Source of the DNA: Deltaproteobacteria bacterium
GTDB lineage: Bacteria; Desulfobacterota_B; Binatia; UBA9968
Direction of reading: 5' to 3'
NCBI GenBank assembly: GCA_005879255.1
Contig: VBKY01000246.1
Coordinates: forward strand, 1 to 40,149
Length of the DNA: 40,149 nt
A model generated the notes under the pieces. It was not told the DNA's origin, made no database searches, and was given only the letters and a program-made list of their open reading frames with translations. A program made the translations under genes and the position numbers. Shown here in pieces: positions 23,450-31,966 of the stretch; the first letter of the stretch is position 1, and every line of letters begins with the position of its first letter.

Positions 23450-24392
23450 ATGTTCCAAAAGATGAGACGAACGACCTTCGCGCTAGCCTTAGCGGGGTGG
23501 ATGCTATTCATCTGCCCGGCGTGGGGGCAAGAGGCGAGGAAACTGCAGAAGCTTCGGATCGGTATACCCACTCGGAGCATGAGCTCGTTTCCGCAAATGG
23601 TGGCATTGCGACAGGGCTTCTATCAGCAAGAGGGCTTCGATCTCGAACTGATTGTCGTATCGTCCGGCATTCCCGCGGTGCAGGCGGTCATCGCCGGAGA
23701 TCTTGATTTTGCGACTACCGGCAATGTCGCAACACTCGCGGCGTTGCGCGGCATGCCGATCCGCAATGTGATGGTGAGCAGCACGGCGACCGATCAAGTT
23801 CTGGTGGTTCGCCCGGAAATTCGGCGCGTGGAGGACCTCAAAGGAAAAGTCCTGGGGGTGGCCGGCGTCAGGAGCATCAGCGATGTATCGATCCGCCTGC
23901 TGCTGACTAAATCCGGGCTTGTACCGGACGTCGACGTGACCATCGTATCGCTGGGTGGAAGCGGCATCAGGCTGGCGTCCCTTCAGGGCGGCAAAATCGA
24001 TGGCACCCTGCTGTCGGCTCCGCATAATAAGGCGGCCGTCAAGATGGGATTTCGCGAGCTGTTCTTGATGAAAGATTTAAGGGGAGTGCCGAGCGGCGGT
24101 CTAGCCACCAGCCGGAGAAAAATTCAGAGCGAACCTGACTCTATTGGACGGGCCATCAGTATAACATTGAGAGCGATCCAGTTTATCAAGCGAAATAAGG
24201 ACGAGACCTTAAAGCAGCATGGTTTACGATGATGGCGTCAAGCTTTATTCAGATACGGGTACTCCTTCCGATGCCTCCATGTTGGAAGAGATTGCGATTG
24301 CCAAAGAAATCCTGGGGATTTCGCGAGATGTGGCGATTGCAGACGTAGCGGACTGGAGCTTTGCGCGCCTCGCGCTCAAGGGACTGAAGTAA
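23450..24392 (+). pseudogene. NMT1/THI5-like solute-binding protein, broken near the C-terminus
   Basis: The main frame encodes a signal peptide (to about CPAWGQ), IGIPTRSMSSFPQMVALRQGFYQQEGFDLELIVV, DLKGKVLGVAGVRSISD and IGRAISITLRAIQFIKRNKDET, then ends abruptly at 24232. A second frame (24219-24392) carries what should follow: MVYDDGVKLYSDTGTPSD through VADWSFARLALKG. In the family about a dozen residues separate RNKDET from the YDD segment, so an out-of-frame deletion of roughly 35-40 bases near 24215 fits. The start is uncertain: ATG 23450 or 23462, or GTG 23390; none has a strong ribosome binding site. The protein as encoded would lack its C-terminal helices. Confidence 0.8.
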
Positions 24393-24557
24393 AAGTCGAA
24401 GAATCGAGGGATCTAGGGCTGAGGGTCGGGTCGTTAAACATATAAAAAAAAGTTACGGAGTTTGGCAAGCTGGAGAATACCGCTGCACGGCAAACTTCTA
24501 ATTGGTACGGACGGGAGCGGCAATCAAGCGAAAGCGTGAAGCCGGCGAGGCGGGTCA

Positions 24558-25604
24558 ATGCGTAAGATTAAATTTCCGATAATATTATCTTTCATCGCTG
24601 TCCTCGTTTTCCTGACGGAGCGCGCGGCGGCGCAGCCGGATAACTTTTATTCGGGGAAAACGATCAGAGTCGTTGTTGGTTACGCTGCGGGAACCACCAC
24701 GGACCAGTGGGCGCGAACCTTTGCGCGTCACGCAGCTAAATATCTCGCTGGAAACCCTGTGCTGCTGGTGCAGAACATGGCGGGCGCAAGCTCGATGATC
24801 GCCGCCAATCATCTCTATGCTGTCGCGAAGCCCGATGGGTTGACCATCGGCTTCATTGCGCCGGCGCTTTACTTCGACCAACTCATTGGGCGCAAGGAAG
24901 CGCAATTCGATTGGTCCAAGTTCAACTGGATCGGCAGCCCGACCCGGTCAAACGAGCTGCTCTTCGTGCGCTCGGACTCGCCGTACAAAACCGTCGAAGA
25001 CATCCGCAAAGCGAGCGAGCCGGCGAAATGCGGCGCCACCGGAACGGCATCCTCCGGCTACTATATCCCGCTGATGTTGGAGGAGACGCTGGGGATGAAA
25101 TTCAACATTATCTCGGGTTATCAAGGCGGCAGCGATGTCGACTTGGCGATCGAGCGGGGCGAGATCCAGTGCCGCGCTTTCAGCATCTCGGCTTTTTTCG
25201 CCCGCGAGCCGTTTCATACGTGGCGCAAGAAAGGATTCGTGCGAGTGCTCCTGCAGACGGGAATGAACCGCGAAGCGAATGTTGCCGACGTGCCGACGAT
25301 CTACGAGCTGATGAAGCAATACCAAACGCCGCAAAGGAGCCAGCGGCTCGCCACCGTTATCCTTGCCGCGGGAGATATCGGCCGGCCGATTGTGGCGCCG
25401 CCCGGGTTGGCGCCGGAGCGTCTCAAGGTTTTGCGCAACGCCTTCGCGAAGACCGTGGCCGATGCGGAATTCAAAGCCGAGGCGCAGAAGCAAAATCTTG
25501 TCTGGGACCCGAACTCGGGCGAGGGACTGGAAGCGATCGGCAGAGAAGTGATCGCCCAACCTGCGGAAGTCGTCGAGCGACTCAAGAAAATCCTCGGGGA
25601 ATAG
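24558..25604 (+). CDS. TctC/Bug-type tripartite tricarboxylate transporter solute-binding protein
   Basis: 348 residues, intact. Signal peptide to about RAAAQP, then NFYSGKTIRVVVGYAAGTTTDQWART, PVLLVQNMAGASSMIAANHLY, AKPDGLTIG and ISGYQGGSDVDLAIERGE, all landmarks of TctC-like proteins, ending VERLKKILGE. Bug proteins bind carboxylates, amides or nicotinate-like molecules for a TctAB permease, which is not encoded here. The cysteine in AKCGATG is shared with the broken paralogue at 13278 (PKCGGSG), so the two belong to one subgroup. GAGG lies in front of the ATG. A short gap separates it from the broken binding protein at 23450. Confidence 0.93.
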   Translation: MRKIKFPIILSFIAVLVFLTERAAAQPDNFYSGKTIRVVVGYAAGTTTDQWARTFARHAAKYLAGNPVLLVQNMAGASSMIAANHLYAVAKPDGLTIGFIAPALYFDQLIGRKEAQFDWSKFNWIGSPTRSNELLFVRSDSPYKTVEDIRKASEPAKCGATGTASSGYYIPLMLEETLGMKFNIISGYQGGSDVDLAIERGEIQCRAFSISAFFAREPFHTWRKKGFVRVLLQTGMNREANVADVPTIYELMKQYQTPQRSQRLATVILAAGDIGRPIVAPPGLAPERLKVLRNAFAKTVADAEFKAEAQKQNLVWDPNSGEGLEAIGREVIAQPAEVVERLKKILGE

Positions 25605-25683
25605 GTAGCGTCATCAAGCAGGTTTGGTTCTCGCAAGCTTTGGTGCCCTAAAATAATTCACTCAGACCGGCGCGGGGCCCTTA

Positions 25684-26676
25684 TTATCTTCCCCATAGAG
25701 AGGCGAAAAAGCCTTCGTTGATCAATTCCTGCACCAAGCTATTGTCGTAGAACTGCTCTAGCTTCGCTTGCTTGGCCTTGGGGTTTTTCTTGCCGATCTG
25801 ATCGACGGTCACCTGAAAGGCCTCGCGCTTGACCAGAGGTATCTTCTCAACGAAGTCGTAGGCATATTGCATGGTGCCCTCGAGCATGCCCGGATCCGTG
25901 ACCTTGGTGTAGCGTGAAACAATCGCCTTCGACTCCTCTTTGCGAGTATGCATGAAATGAACTGCTTTTCCGTAAGCGCGCACGAAGGCCTTGGCTTGAG
26001 CCCTGTGCTCGCGCATGAATTTACCCGTTGTCGTGAGGCCCTGATGCAAAAAGGGGATCTGCTCCTTGGCTAAATTGGCCAGCATCTTCATCCCGGCTTG
26101 TTGAGCCACCAGCCCCATGGGATAGGACATCGCCGCGGCATAGATGGATTTATTCGACAGGGCTGCGGCCAACTCCGGAAGTCCGCCGATCTGGATGATC
26201 GGCACGTCGCGGACCGGCTCGAGACCATATTTTTTGAGAAACATTTGCATCGCAAAGTCCGTAGTAGCGCCAAAGCGAGTCACTCCTACAGGCTTGCCCC
26301 GGAGGTCTTGAACGCTCTTGATTTCCGGCGCTGCTATAACATAAAGAGCGACGAAATTGACGATCGCGCCGACCGCCACGAGATCACCTCCCTGAAGGCC
26401 GGTGTCTACCACGGCTTGGCTGTTGGCGGTGGAAATCGCTACTTCGCCTGCCATCATCGCTTGCGCCATAGTCGATGAGGCGGCGATATAAATGAGATTG
26501 GCATCCAACCCTTCCTGCTTGAAGTAGCCGGCGTCCTTGATGATCCAGAAGGGCGCCTGAATCGCGGTGATCCCCGAATAACCCACCACAAGCTTTTGTG
26601 CCTGAGAGACGGCAGGAAGAGCAAAAATCAGGACAACGCCAAGAGCAATAGTCTTGCAAGCAATCATTGCTTTCAT
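25684..26676 (-). CDS. NMT1/THI5-like ABC-type solute-binding protein
   Basis: 330 residues. Signal peptide to about AVSQAQK, then LVVGYSGITAIQAPFWIIKDAGYFKQEGLDANLIYIAAS. DLRGKPVGVTRFGATTDFAMQMFL, REHRAQAKAFVRAYGKAVHFM and the terminal DNSLVQELINEGFFASLWG follow. All are standard for the family, and the last segment matches the ESVIDELEREGF end of the protein at 9132. GGAGG precedes the ATG at 26676. It is 120 bases downstream of the short-chain dehydrogenase on the same strand and may share its transcript. Confidence 0.9.
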   Translation of the reverse strand: MKAMIACKTIALGVVLIFALPAVSQAQKLVVGYSGITAIQAPFWIIKDAGYFKQEGLDANLIYIAASSTMAQAMMAGEVAISTANSQAVVDTGLQGGDLVAVGAIVNFVALYVIAAPEIKSVQDLRGKPVGVTRFGATTDFAMQMFLKKYGLEPVRDVPIIQIGGLPELAAALSNKSIYAAAMSYPMGLVAQQAGMKMLANLAKEQIPFLHQGLTTTGKFMREHRAQAKAFVRAYGKAVHFMHTRKEESKAIVSRYTKVTDPGMLEGTMQYAYDFVEKIPLVKREAFQVTVDQIGKKNPKAKQAKLEQFYDNSLVQELINEGFFASLWGR

Positions 26677-26796
26677 AATCGCCTCCGCATCAATTCAGTC
26701 GGACGTTGATTCCCTCGCAAAAGCCTCGGCTGGGAAAGCAGTTCAGGCGGTCCTAGATCTGATCCCAACTGCTTCCGAGAATTGGTTGCCGTGAGT

Positions 26797-27597
26797 TCAG
26801 CCGATATTGAGCGCGCCGCCGCCATCAACGAGAAGTGCCACGCCGGTGATGAAATTGGCCTCATCGGAGGCAAGGAACAGTGCCGCATTGGCGACGTCCC
26901 ATGCGGTGCCCATCTTGCGGCGCAGCGGCACGCGGGCATCGCGCTCCGCCGCGACCTGGGAGCGGCTCTTGCCGCTCACCCGGGCGCGCGTGTCGACCGC
27001 CATCGGCGTGTCGATCAGGCCGGGTAGAATCACATTGGCGCGAACGCCATACTCGGCGTTCTGGATTGCCACCTGCTGGGCGAAGGCGATCATCGCCGCC
27101 TTCGTAGCCTTGTATGCGACATAAGGATAGTTCTCCATTGCGGCAAGCGAGGAGATCATGATGATCGCGCCCGCGCCTTGCTGCCGCATGATTGGGATGA
27201 CGTGCTTGCAGGCCATGATGGCGCCGCGCAGATTGATGGCGCTGATGCGGTCGAAAGCCTCTTCGGTGAATTCGAGAAGCGGCGCATCGCCGCCGGCGAT
27301 GCTGACTCCGACATTGTAATGCAGAACGTCGATGCGGCCCCAGCGCGTCTTAGCCGCCGCTATGACGGCGGCAAGCGTCGCTTCCTTAGTGACGTCGGCC
27401 TCGAAGGCGACGCATTCGCCACCTCCCTGCTTGACCATCGAGGCGGTCTCCTCGGCCGATCGGAGGTCACGATCGACAGCCATGACCTGCGCACCTTCCT
27501 GCGCAAATCGCAGCACCGTGGCTCGGCCATTGCCCATTCCTTCGCCAGGGCTCTGCCCGGCGCCGATGACAATGGCAGTCTTTCCTTCTAGACGCAT
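26797..27597 (-). CDS. Short-chain dehydrogenase/reductase (SDR)
   Basis: 266 residues with a Rossmann fold. The cofactor motif reads IGAGQSPGEGMGNG near residues 11-24, a longer version of TGxxxGxG. Other marks are EADVTKE (adenine binding), the catalytic Ser in MISSLAA, and YKATK giving the YxxxK pair; the C-terminus GVALLVDGGGAL is typical. It oxidises or reduces an alcohol/ketone with NAD(P); the substrate is unknown. ATG 27597 is chosen because the protein begins MRLEGKTAIVIG; a longer frame to 28041 overlaps the upstream gene out of register. It lies 17 bases after the acyl-CoA-dehydrogenase-like gene, so the two are one operon. The base composition is somewhat more GC-rich than its neighbours. 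Confidence 0.92.
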   Translation of the reverse strand: MRLEGKTAIVIGAGQSPGEGMGNGRATVLRFAQEGAQVMAVDRDLRSAEETASMVKQGGGECVAFEADVTKEATLAAVIAAAKTRWGRIDVLHYNVGVSIAGGDAPLLEFTEEAFDRISAINLRGAIMACKHVIPIMRQQGAGAIIMISSLAAMENYPYVAYKATKAAMIAFAQQVAIQNAEYGVRANVILPGLIDTPMAVDTRARVSGKSRSQVAAERDARVPLRRKMGTAWDVANAALFLASDEANFITGVALLVDGGGALNIG

Positions 27598-27614
27598 GAC
27601 GGTTTGCCTGCTGC

Positions 27615-28781
27615 TTAGAGCCTCGACTGATCGATCTTCAGCCCTAGCGCGTATTTTCCAATTAGCTCGTAATGGGAGAGGCGCCCCTGCAGATGCTGAC
27701 TGATCACGTGAATGTCCTGGAAGTGTCGCTGTATGAGGTTGCCTTCGTAGATCGTCGTCACGCCACCGGCATTGTAGACTGTATCGACGACGTCGACGGC
27801 GAGTCGAATCGCATGTGTCGTAGCCAAACGTAGAGTGGCGCGCCGATCCAGGGTGACCGCGCCCGTCGACGTCGCTTCGGTCCAGATCTCGCCGACTGCG
27901 TCGGTGAGGAACGCCCGGCCAGATCGGAGCTTGGCTTCGCAGTGTCCGACGGCAGCCTGAACCATCGGTTGATCGCGGAGCGTTGCCTGCATTAGTCGCG
28001 GCGTCTTGGCGCCGGCAAGCTCCAAGAACGCGTCGAGGCACGAGCGGGCCACTCCCATGGCCACCGCGGCATCGGCCGAGGCGAACAGCAAGCTTCGCGG
28101 GATCTGATAAAGCGGTCCGGTCTCCAGCAAGGGAGCGCCTGCCTGAAGAACCGTGCGTTCCGCCGGAACGAATACATCGCTCACGGCGAAGTCGTGAGTG
28201 CCTGTGCCGCGCATCCCGCGGACATGCCAGGTGTCCAACAGCTCGGCTTCAGCTGCCGGCACGAACAGGTATCGCTCTTCGGTTTGACCGTCCTTAAGCC
28301 GGGGCTGGCCGTCCTCGAAGATCAGGGCGCGCGCCGCCAACCAGGCGGCATGCCGGCATCCGGAGCTGAACCCCTGACGGCCAGTGACTCGGTACCCGCC
28401 CGGCACCATCACCCCCCGGGCCGTCGCGACGGGTGTGTTCGCGACGACGCTGCGAGGCGTGTCGATCCAGATCGAGCGAGCGATGTCGCGCGGCATCCGT
28501 GCCGCATAGGTCGCGAAGATCGCGCACTGATTGACAACCCAGCCGGTGCTGGCGTCGGCTTTGCCGATCTCCTCGAGCACCTGGACATAGGTCGGCAAGT
28601 CGATCTCCGCGCCGCCCAAGGCGCGCGGAAGCGCTAATAGGAACAAGCCGGCGTCGGCCAACGCTTCGAACAGCGGCCGCGGCAACTCCCGGTCGGCCTC
28701 GATCTGATCCGCGCAGGATCGGATCAAGGGCACCAGCTTTCGCGCGGCGTCGAGGGGCGATCGAGTCTCGGTGGCGGTCAT
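27615..28781 (-). CDS. Acyl-CoA-dehydrogenase-fold flavoprotein, possibly a group-D monooxygenase
   Basis: 388 residues with the family's three domains: an N-terminal helical part (RPLFEALADAGLFLLALPRALGG), a beta middle domain (GYRVTGRQGFSSGC, FVPAAEAELLDTWHVRGMRGTGTHD, with the G-T-x-D/S turn), and a C-terminal helical bundle ending in the VYNAGGVTTIYEGNLIQRHFQDIHV segment. The latter resembles HsaA/HpaB-like reduced-flavin monooxygenases as much as true dehydrogenases: the usual catalytic Glu region is replaced by GGVTTIYEGN. The ligand is unknown. It leads the operon with the SDR. The divergent GNAT gene lies 293 bases away. If it is a monooxygenase it would need a flavin reductase such as that at 14320. 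Confidence 0.82.
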   Translation of the reverse strand: MTATETRSPLDAARKLVPLIRSCADQIEADRELPRPLFEALADAGLFLLALPRALGGAEIDLPTYVQVLEEIGKADASTGWVVNQCAIFATYAARMPRDIARSIWIDTPRSVVANTPVATARGVMVPGGYRVTGRQGFSSGCRHAAWLAARALIFEDGQPRLKDGQTEERYLFVPAAEAELLDTWHVRGMRGTGTHDFAVSDVFVPAERTVLQAGAPLLETGPLYQIPRSLLFASADAAVAMGVARSCLDAFLELAGAKTPRLMQATLRDQPMVQAAVGHCEAKLRSGRAFLTDAVGEIWTEATSTGAVTLDRRATLRLATTHAIRLAVDVVDTVYNAGGVTTIYEGNLIQRHFQDIHVISQHLQGRLSHYELIGKYALGLKIDQSRL

Positions 28782-28940
28782 AGCTTTGTGTCGTTACATT
28801 GACGGTCGAGCTTACCAGTCTGTCAAAAAAACTTCTCTACTCCAGCCCGCAATCATTGTCCATCTCTACCCTGGGATCAAAAACCCCCCGGACAGTATTG
28901 ACAACCGGATAAAAGCAGCGATCCTACGAGCGGCAATAGC

Positions 28941-29008
28941 CCTTCATTGAAGGCAGCGAAGATATGCAAAGTACGGTGACCGAGATCGCGCCGGCGCGAT
29001 CCTCGGTC
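28941..29008. promoter_or_regulatory. Two palindromes in the divergent intergenic region
   Basis: CCTTCA-T-TGAAGG (28941-28953) is a perfect 6-bp inverted repeat with a one-base centre. A much longer palindrome follows: GACCGAGATCGCGCC (28978-28992) meets GGCGCGAT-C-CTCGGTC (28993-29008), 15 pairs per arm with one bulged C and no loop. TTGACA at 28898 may be a -35 for the gene at 29075, though no clear -10 follows. These are likely regulatory sites or a cruciform-forming element; the palindromes are certain, the function is not. Confidence 0.5.
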
Positions 29009-29074
29009 TTGCTGAAGTCCTGCGAGACAATTTAGGCGAGCGCAAGACTTCTTAGAAACACGCGGCACACGAAA

Positions 29075-29680
29075 ATGGCAATCGTCGTCGAAAAGTTTTC
29101 TGCGGATCGATTGGACGAGTGCGTAGCGGTTCTAGCCAACGCGTTCGTCGATAACCCTCTGCACCGGTCCGCGTTCGGTCGCGGACGGATCGATCAGAAT
29201 CGCTTGTTTTTTCGTATTGGCCTGCGGCACATGTTCGTCGGCGTGGCCTTCGTTGCGCTGGTTGATGGCGTCGTGGCCGGCTACGTGCACTTCAATGCTT
29301 CGCCGCATTGTCTGCCGGCGCCGGAGGAGCTTCCCAAAGTAGTAGCGACACTGTTGAAACCTTTGGGAGGGGCGCTTCCACAAGTGATTAGGTGGTTTAC
29401 CAGATGGTGTCATCTCGATCCCGAAGCGCCCCACGTCCATCTCGGACCGATTGGTGTCACCCCCGCGATGCAGGGACAGGGGATTGGCACGGCGTTGATG
29501 AATCGTTACCTCGACTATCTCAAACAGGAAAAATCTGCCGGCTACCTCGAAACCGACCGCGCGGAGAACGTCGAGTTTTACAAAAAGTTTGGTTTCGTCG
29601 TCCAGCGCGAAGAAGTACTCATCGGCACATCGACCTGGTATATGTGGCGGCCGCGAGACGAGCATCTTCAAGGCGGTTAA
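29075..29680 (+). CDS. GNAT family N-acetyltransferase
   Basis: 201 residues. The acetyl-CoA motif A reads LGPIGVTPAMQGQGIGTALM, with QxxGxG at 133-138, and the C-terminal LETDRAENVEFYKKFGFVV segment is the usual motif B (xxxNxxFYxKxGF). Residues 85-115 form a basic, hydrophobic stretch with two Trp, perhaps part of the acceptor pocket. The acceptor is unknown. The ATG at 29075 has no strong ribosome binding site. It lies downstream of the palindromes at 28941-29008 and is transcribed away from the flavoprotein gene; the next gene is 176 bases on and has its own ribosome binding site. Confidence 0.88.
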   Translation: MAIVVEKFSADRLDECVAVLANAFVDNPLHRSAFGRGRIDQNRLFFRIGLRHMFVGVAFVALVDGVVAGYVHFNASPHCLPAPEELPKVVATLLKPLGGALPQVIRWFTRWCHLDPEAPHVHLGPIGVTPAMQGQGIGTALMNRYLDYLKQEKSAGYLETDRAENVEFYKKFGFVVQREEVLIGTSTWYMWRPRDEHLQGG

Positions 29681-29856
29681 CGGAAAACCAGAGTGTCCCA
29701 CCAATATCCGCAGCTCCCGTGAACGCTTTACCACGTCTGTCGCCGTGCAATTTGCCTTGCCAAGGAATAACGCCGGCAATACAATCGCGCGCCAGACGTC
29801 AGCTCATTGTCAAGCTCTGACGAGTTACATAACAGCTCCGACGGAGGTGGCGAAGC

Positions 29857-30222
29857 ATGATCCGCTTTCAGATTTTTGAACTCGCTGGGGCAAAACTTCA
29901 CAAGACACTCATCGACGCGATGCGGACGGGCGAGCTGCGCACCTTCGAGGCGACCAGGCGCGGCCGGAGGATTCAACACAAGAACCTGTCTTACCCGGGT
30001 TGGATGAACTGGTCCGTCGCCGATGACATGATCAATTGCGAAGTCATCAGTCCGCGCAAGCCTGGTCGCGAGTGGCAATTTTTCAGCGCATTCCTCGGCC
30101 GTCTCGCAGATCGTTATGCGGAGCAGATCGTCGCGATTAACATTCAATTTCCCGCGTCGACTGTGCCGAGTCGCACGATGAAGGGGGTCAAGAAACGTCG
30201 GCGGGCTCGCGTTCGCAAGTGA
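29857..30222 (+). CDS. Small protein of unknown function with basic tail
   Basis: 121 residues, not recognised. A strong GGAGG-type ribosome binding site (GACGGAGGTGG) precedes the ATG and codon structure looks coding. The protein has mixed charge, with aromatic clusters (SYPGWMNWSV, REWQFFSAF) and a very basic end (KGVKKRRRARVRK) that could bind nucleic acid or membranes. There are no Cys pairs beyond a single Cys (MINCEV) and no signal peptide. No partner gene is obvious; the neighbours are a GNAT enzyme and a small membrane protein. Confidence 0.6.
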   Translation: MIRFQIFELAGAKLHKTLIDAMRTGELRTFEATRRGRRIQHKNLSYPGWMNWSVADDMINCEVISPRKPGREWQFFSAFLGRLADRYAEQIVAINIQFPASTVPSRTMKGVKKRRRARVRK

Positions 30223-30307
30223 TCCGAAGCGGCGTCGAGCGCTGAGCTCATGTCGCCAAAGTAATTGCTTGATTGTGAAAGGGTTCTAAGGTTTAGCCAA
30301 CCTTGCG

Positions 30308-30496
30308 TCAAACGTCCCAATGAGTTCGCATCCAATAGCCGGCTAGAAAGGCCGTTGCCCCCATCGCCGCAAGCATCCATTCAAGACCGTAGCGCGGGAG
30401 GTAATATCCCTCCAGCAGACCAATGCCGTAGAGTGTTAAGATAACGAGGCTACGTCGGATCCATTTGAACACTTTCATAAGTCGAATAAAGGGCAT
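30308..30496 (-). CDS. Small membrane protein, two helices
   Basis: A 62-residue frame begins MPFIRLMKVFKWIRRSL and then has two hydrophobic segments (VILTLYGIGLLEGYYL and WMLAAMGATAFLAGYWM), an inward-basic N-terminus and a short tail MRTHWDV. That layout is convincing for an integral membrane peptide, but no family is recognised. Starts at 30496 or 30478 are equally possible; neither has a strong ribosome binding site. Confidence 0.4.
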   Translation of the reverse strand: MPFIRLMKVFKWIRRSLVILTLYGIGLLEGYYLPRYGLEWMLAAMGATAFLAGYWMRTHWDV

Positions 30497-30844
30497 AAAT
30501 CGTACCAGCGATTGAGATAAGAAGTGGCGCGAAGCGGGCGACGATTTGATGACAGAACGTGACCAACCAGGCGTCAAAATTGTACGAATGATTGCGCTAT
30601 TGTGCTCGCCACCGGCGCGTGTGTTTTTCCTGTTTTGCAGTTCATTTTTGTCGCTGTGAGCTCCCCGAGAGAAATTGAGTAATGAAATGACGGATGATCA
30701 AAAAGCGAAACGACAGACATAAACGTCAAAATAGGGACCCTACCCGAAATCATTGCAAAAGCGGGAGATGATCAAAAACTATTTTTTTGTTGGCCAGTAT
30801 CCACATCGTCATCGGGTGCTGGCCATGTCAATGCGGGAGGCTAC
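30497..30844. other. Intergenic region with a possible leader frame
   Basis: No clear gene. A 12-base direct repeat GATGATCAAAAA occurs at 30693-30704 and 30767-30778. A 26-codon frame begins in the second copy (ATG 30768) and overlaps the GTG start of the following binding protein by GTGA; a GGGAG directly abuts its ATG with no spacer. It might be a leader peptide but evidence is thin. Confidence 0.35.
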
Positions 30845-31824
30845 GTGAAAATCGCTCCTGTGCTTGGCCGGGTAATAGTTGTTCTAGTTCTCGGGCTGAC
30901 AGCGGGCAGCGTGCCGGCGCAGGAGACGATGCGCGTAGCTATTCCTCTGTTTCCGACCGCAGCGTTTCCGGTGCTCGTGGCCAACGACAGAGGCTTCTTC
31001 CAGAAAGAGGGGCTCACCGTTGAGCCGATCAGAATCAATAGCGCGCCGACGACATACCAAGCGCTTATTTCCGGCGACGTGCATGCTGCCGCGGGCGCGC
31101 CAACGGGCTTGCTTCCGAGCCATGCACAAGGCGCGGACGTTGTCGCCCTCGGCAGCTGGGACAATCTGGTGCCCTACGTCTGGGTGACGCGGGAAAAAAT
31201 CACAGATGTCCGTGACCTCAGAGGAAAAAAGATCGGCGTCAATCGCGCTGGCAGTAAACCTTGGCTGATCATTCATGTTCTTCTGCAGGACGCCGGCATC
31301 GACCCCGTCAGAGACCTAACTTTGTTGCAGATGGGAGGCGGCTCGCAGGAGCGGGTGGCCGCTTTGATGAGAAGCGGGATCGACGCCACCCTCGCCGATT
31401 CGCTACTCGAGCCGATCATGAAGAAGCGCGGTTTTTTATTTTGCGGGGGAAAACGACCCCGTTTATGAATGCGCCGATAGCCGTCAAAAGATCGTATCTC
31501 GCGAGTCAGCGATCGACCGTTAAGAAGTTTGTCAAAGCCTTTGCCGATGCGACGCGCTTTATTGTCGACAACAAGGAAGGCACGATGCGCCCGCTGATTC
31601 AATTGCTAAATAGCAACGATCCGGAAGTCGTGGAGTTTGCTTACCAGTATCTGCACACCAACTCTGAGGCGACGCTTTACCCGCCGGATGAGGCGGTAAA
31701 AAATCTGATCCGCATGTCTGCCTACATGGACAAAAAACTTGGATCGATTAGTGCTAACAGGGTTGTCGACTTGTCGATTCTTGATGAGCTCGGCACCAAA
31801 CGAAACCAGCGCGTGCAGAGATAG
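30845..31824 (+). pseudogene. NMT1/THI5-like solute-binding protein, frameshifted
   Basis: The first frame (GTG 30845, with GGGAGG at 30835) gives a signal peptide to about SVPAQE, then VLVANDRGFFQKEGLTVEPI, DLRGKKIGVNRAGSKPWLI and LLEPIMKKRGF. It then ends in a false tail and stops at 31468. The correct continuation, FILRGKTTPFMNAPIAVKRSY through STVKKFVKAFADATRF to the C-terminus, is in the next frame. The break is in the six-T run at 31432-31437; one extra T restores a full protein of about 326 residues. The reading is clear; whether the change is genuine or a homopolymer sequencing error is not. Confidence 0.88.
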
Positions 31825-31966
31825 CGAAGGTCACAAGCTGCTGAGAATCCCCGTATCGCAGCGGATTTCTGCCGAATGTCACAAGCGGAACGGAGTCGAC
31901 GGTTTGAGATCGCTCTCGATCGATAACAGTTGACACGTGCCTTGGCGGTCAGTCGTTGACAAAATC

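Noticed and set aside
26797..28041. A 414-codon fusion of the SDR with an upstream segment
   Set aside because: The upstream part is antiparallel noise over the flavoprotein gene; the SDR start is at 27597.
29132..29779. A 215-codon minus-strand frame
   Set aside because: Antisense to the GNAT gene, whose acetyl-CoA motif is complete on the plus strand.
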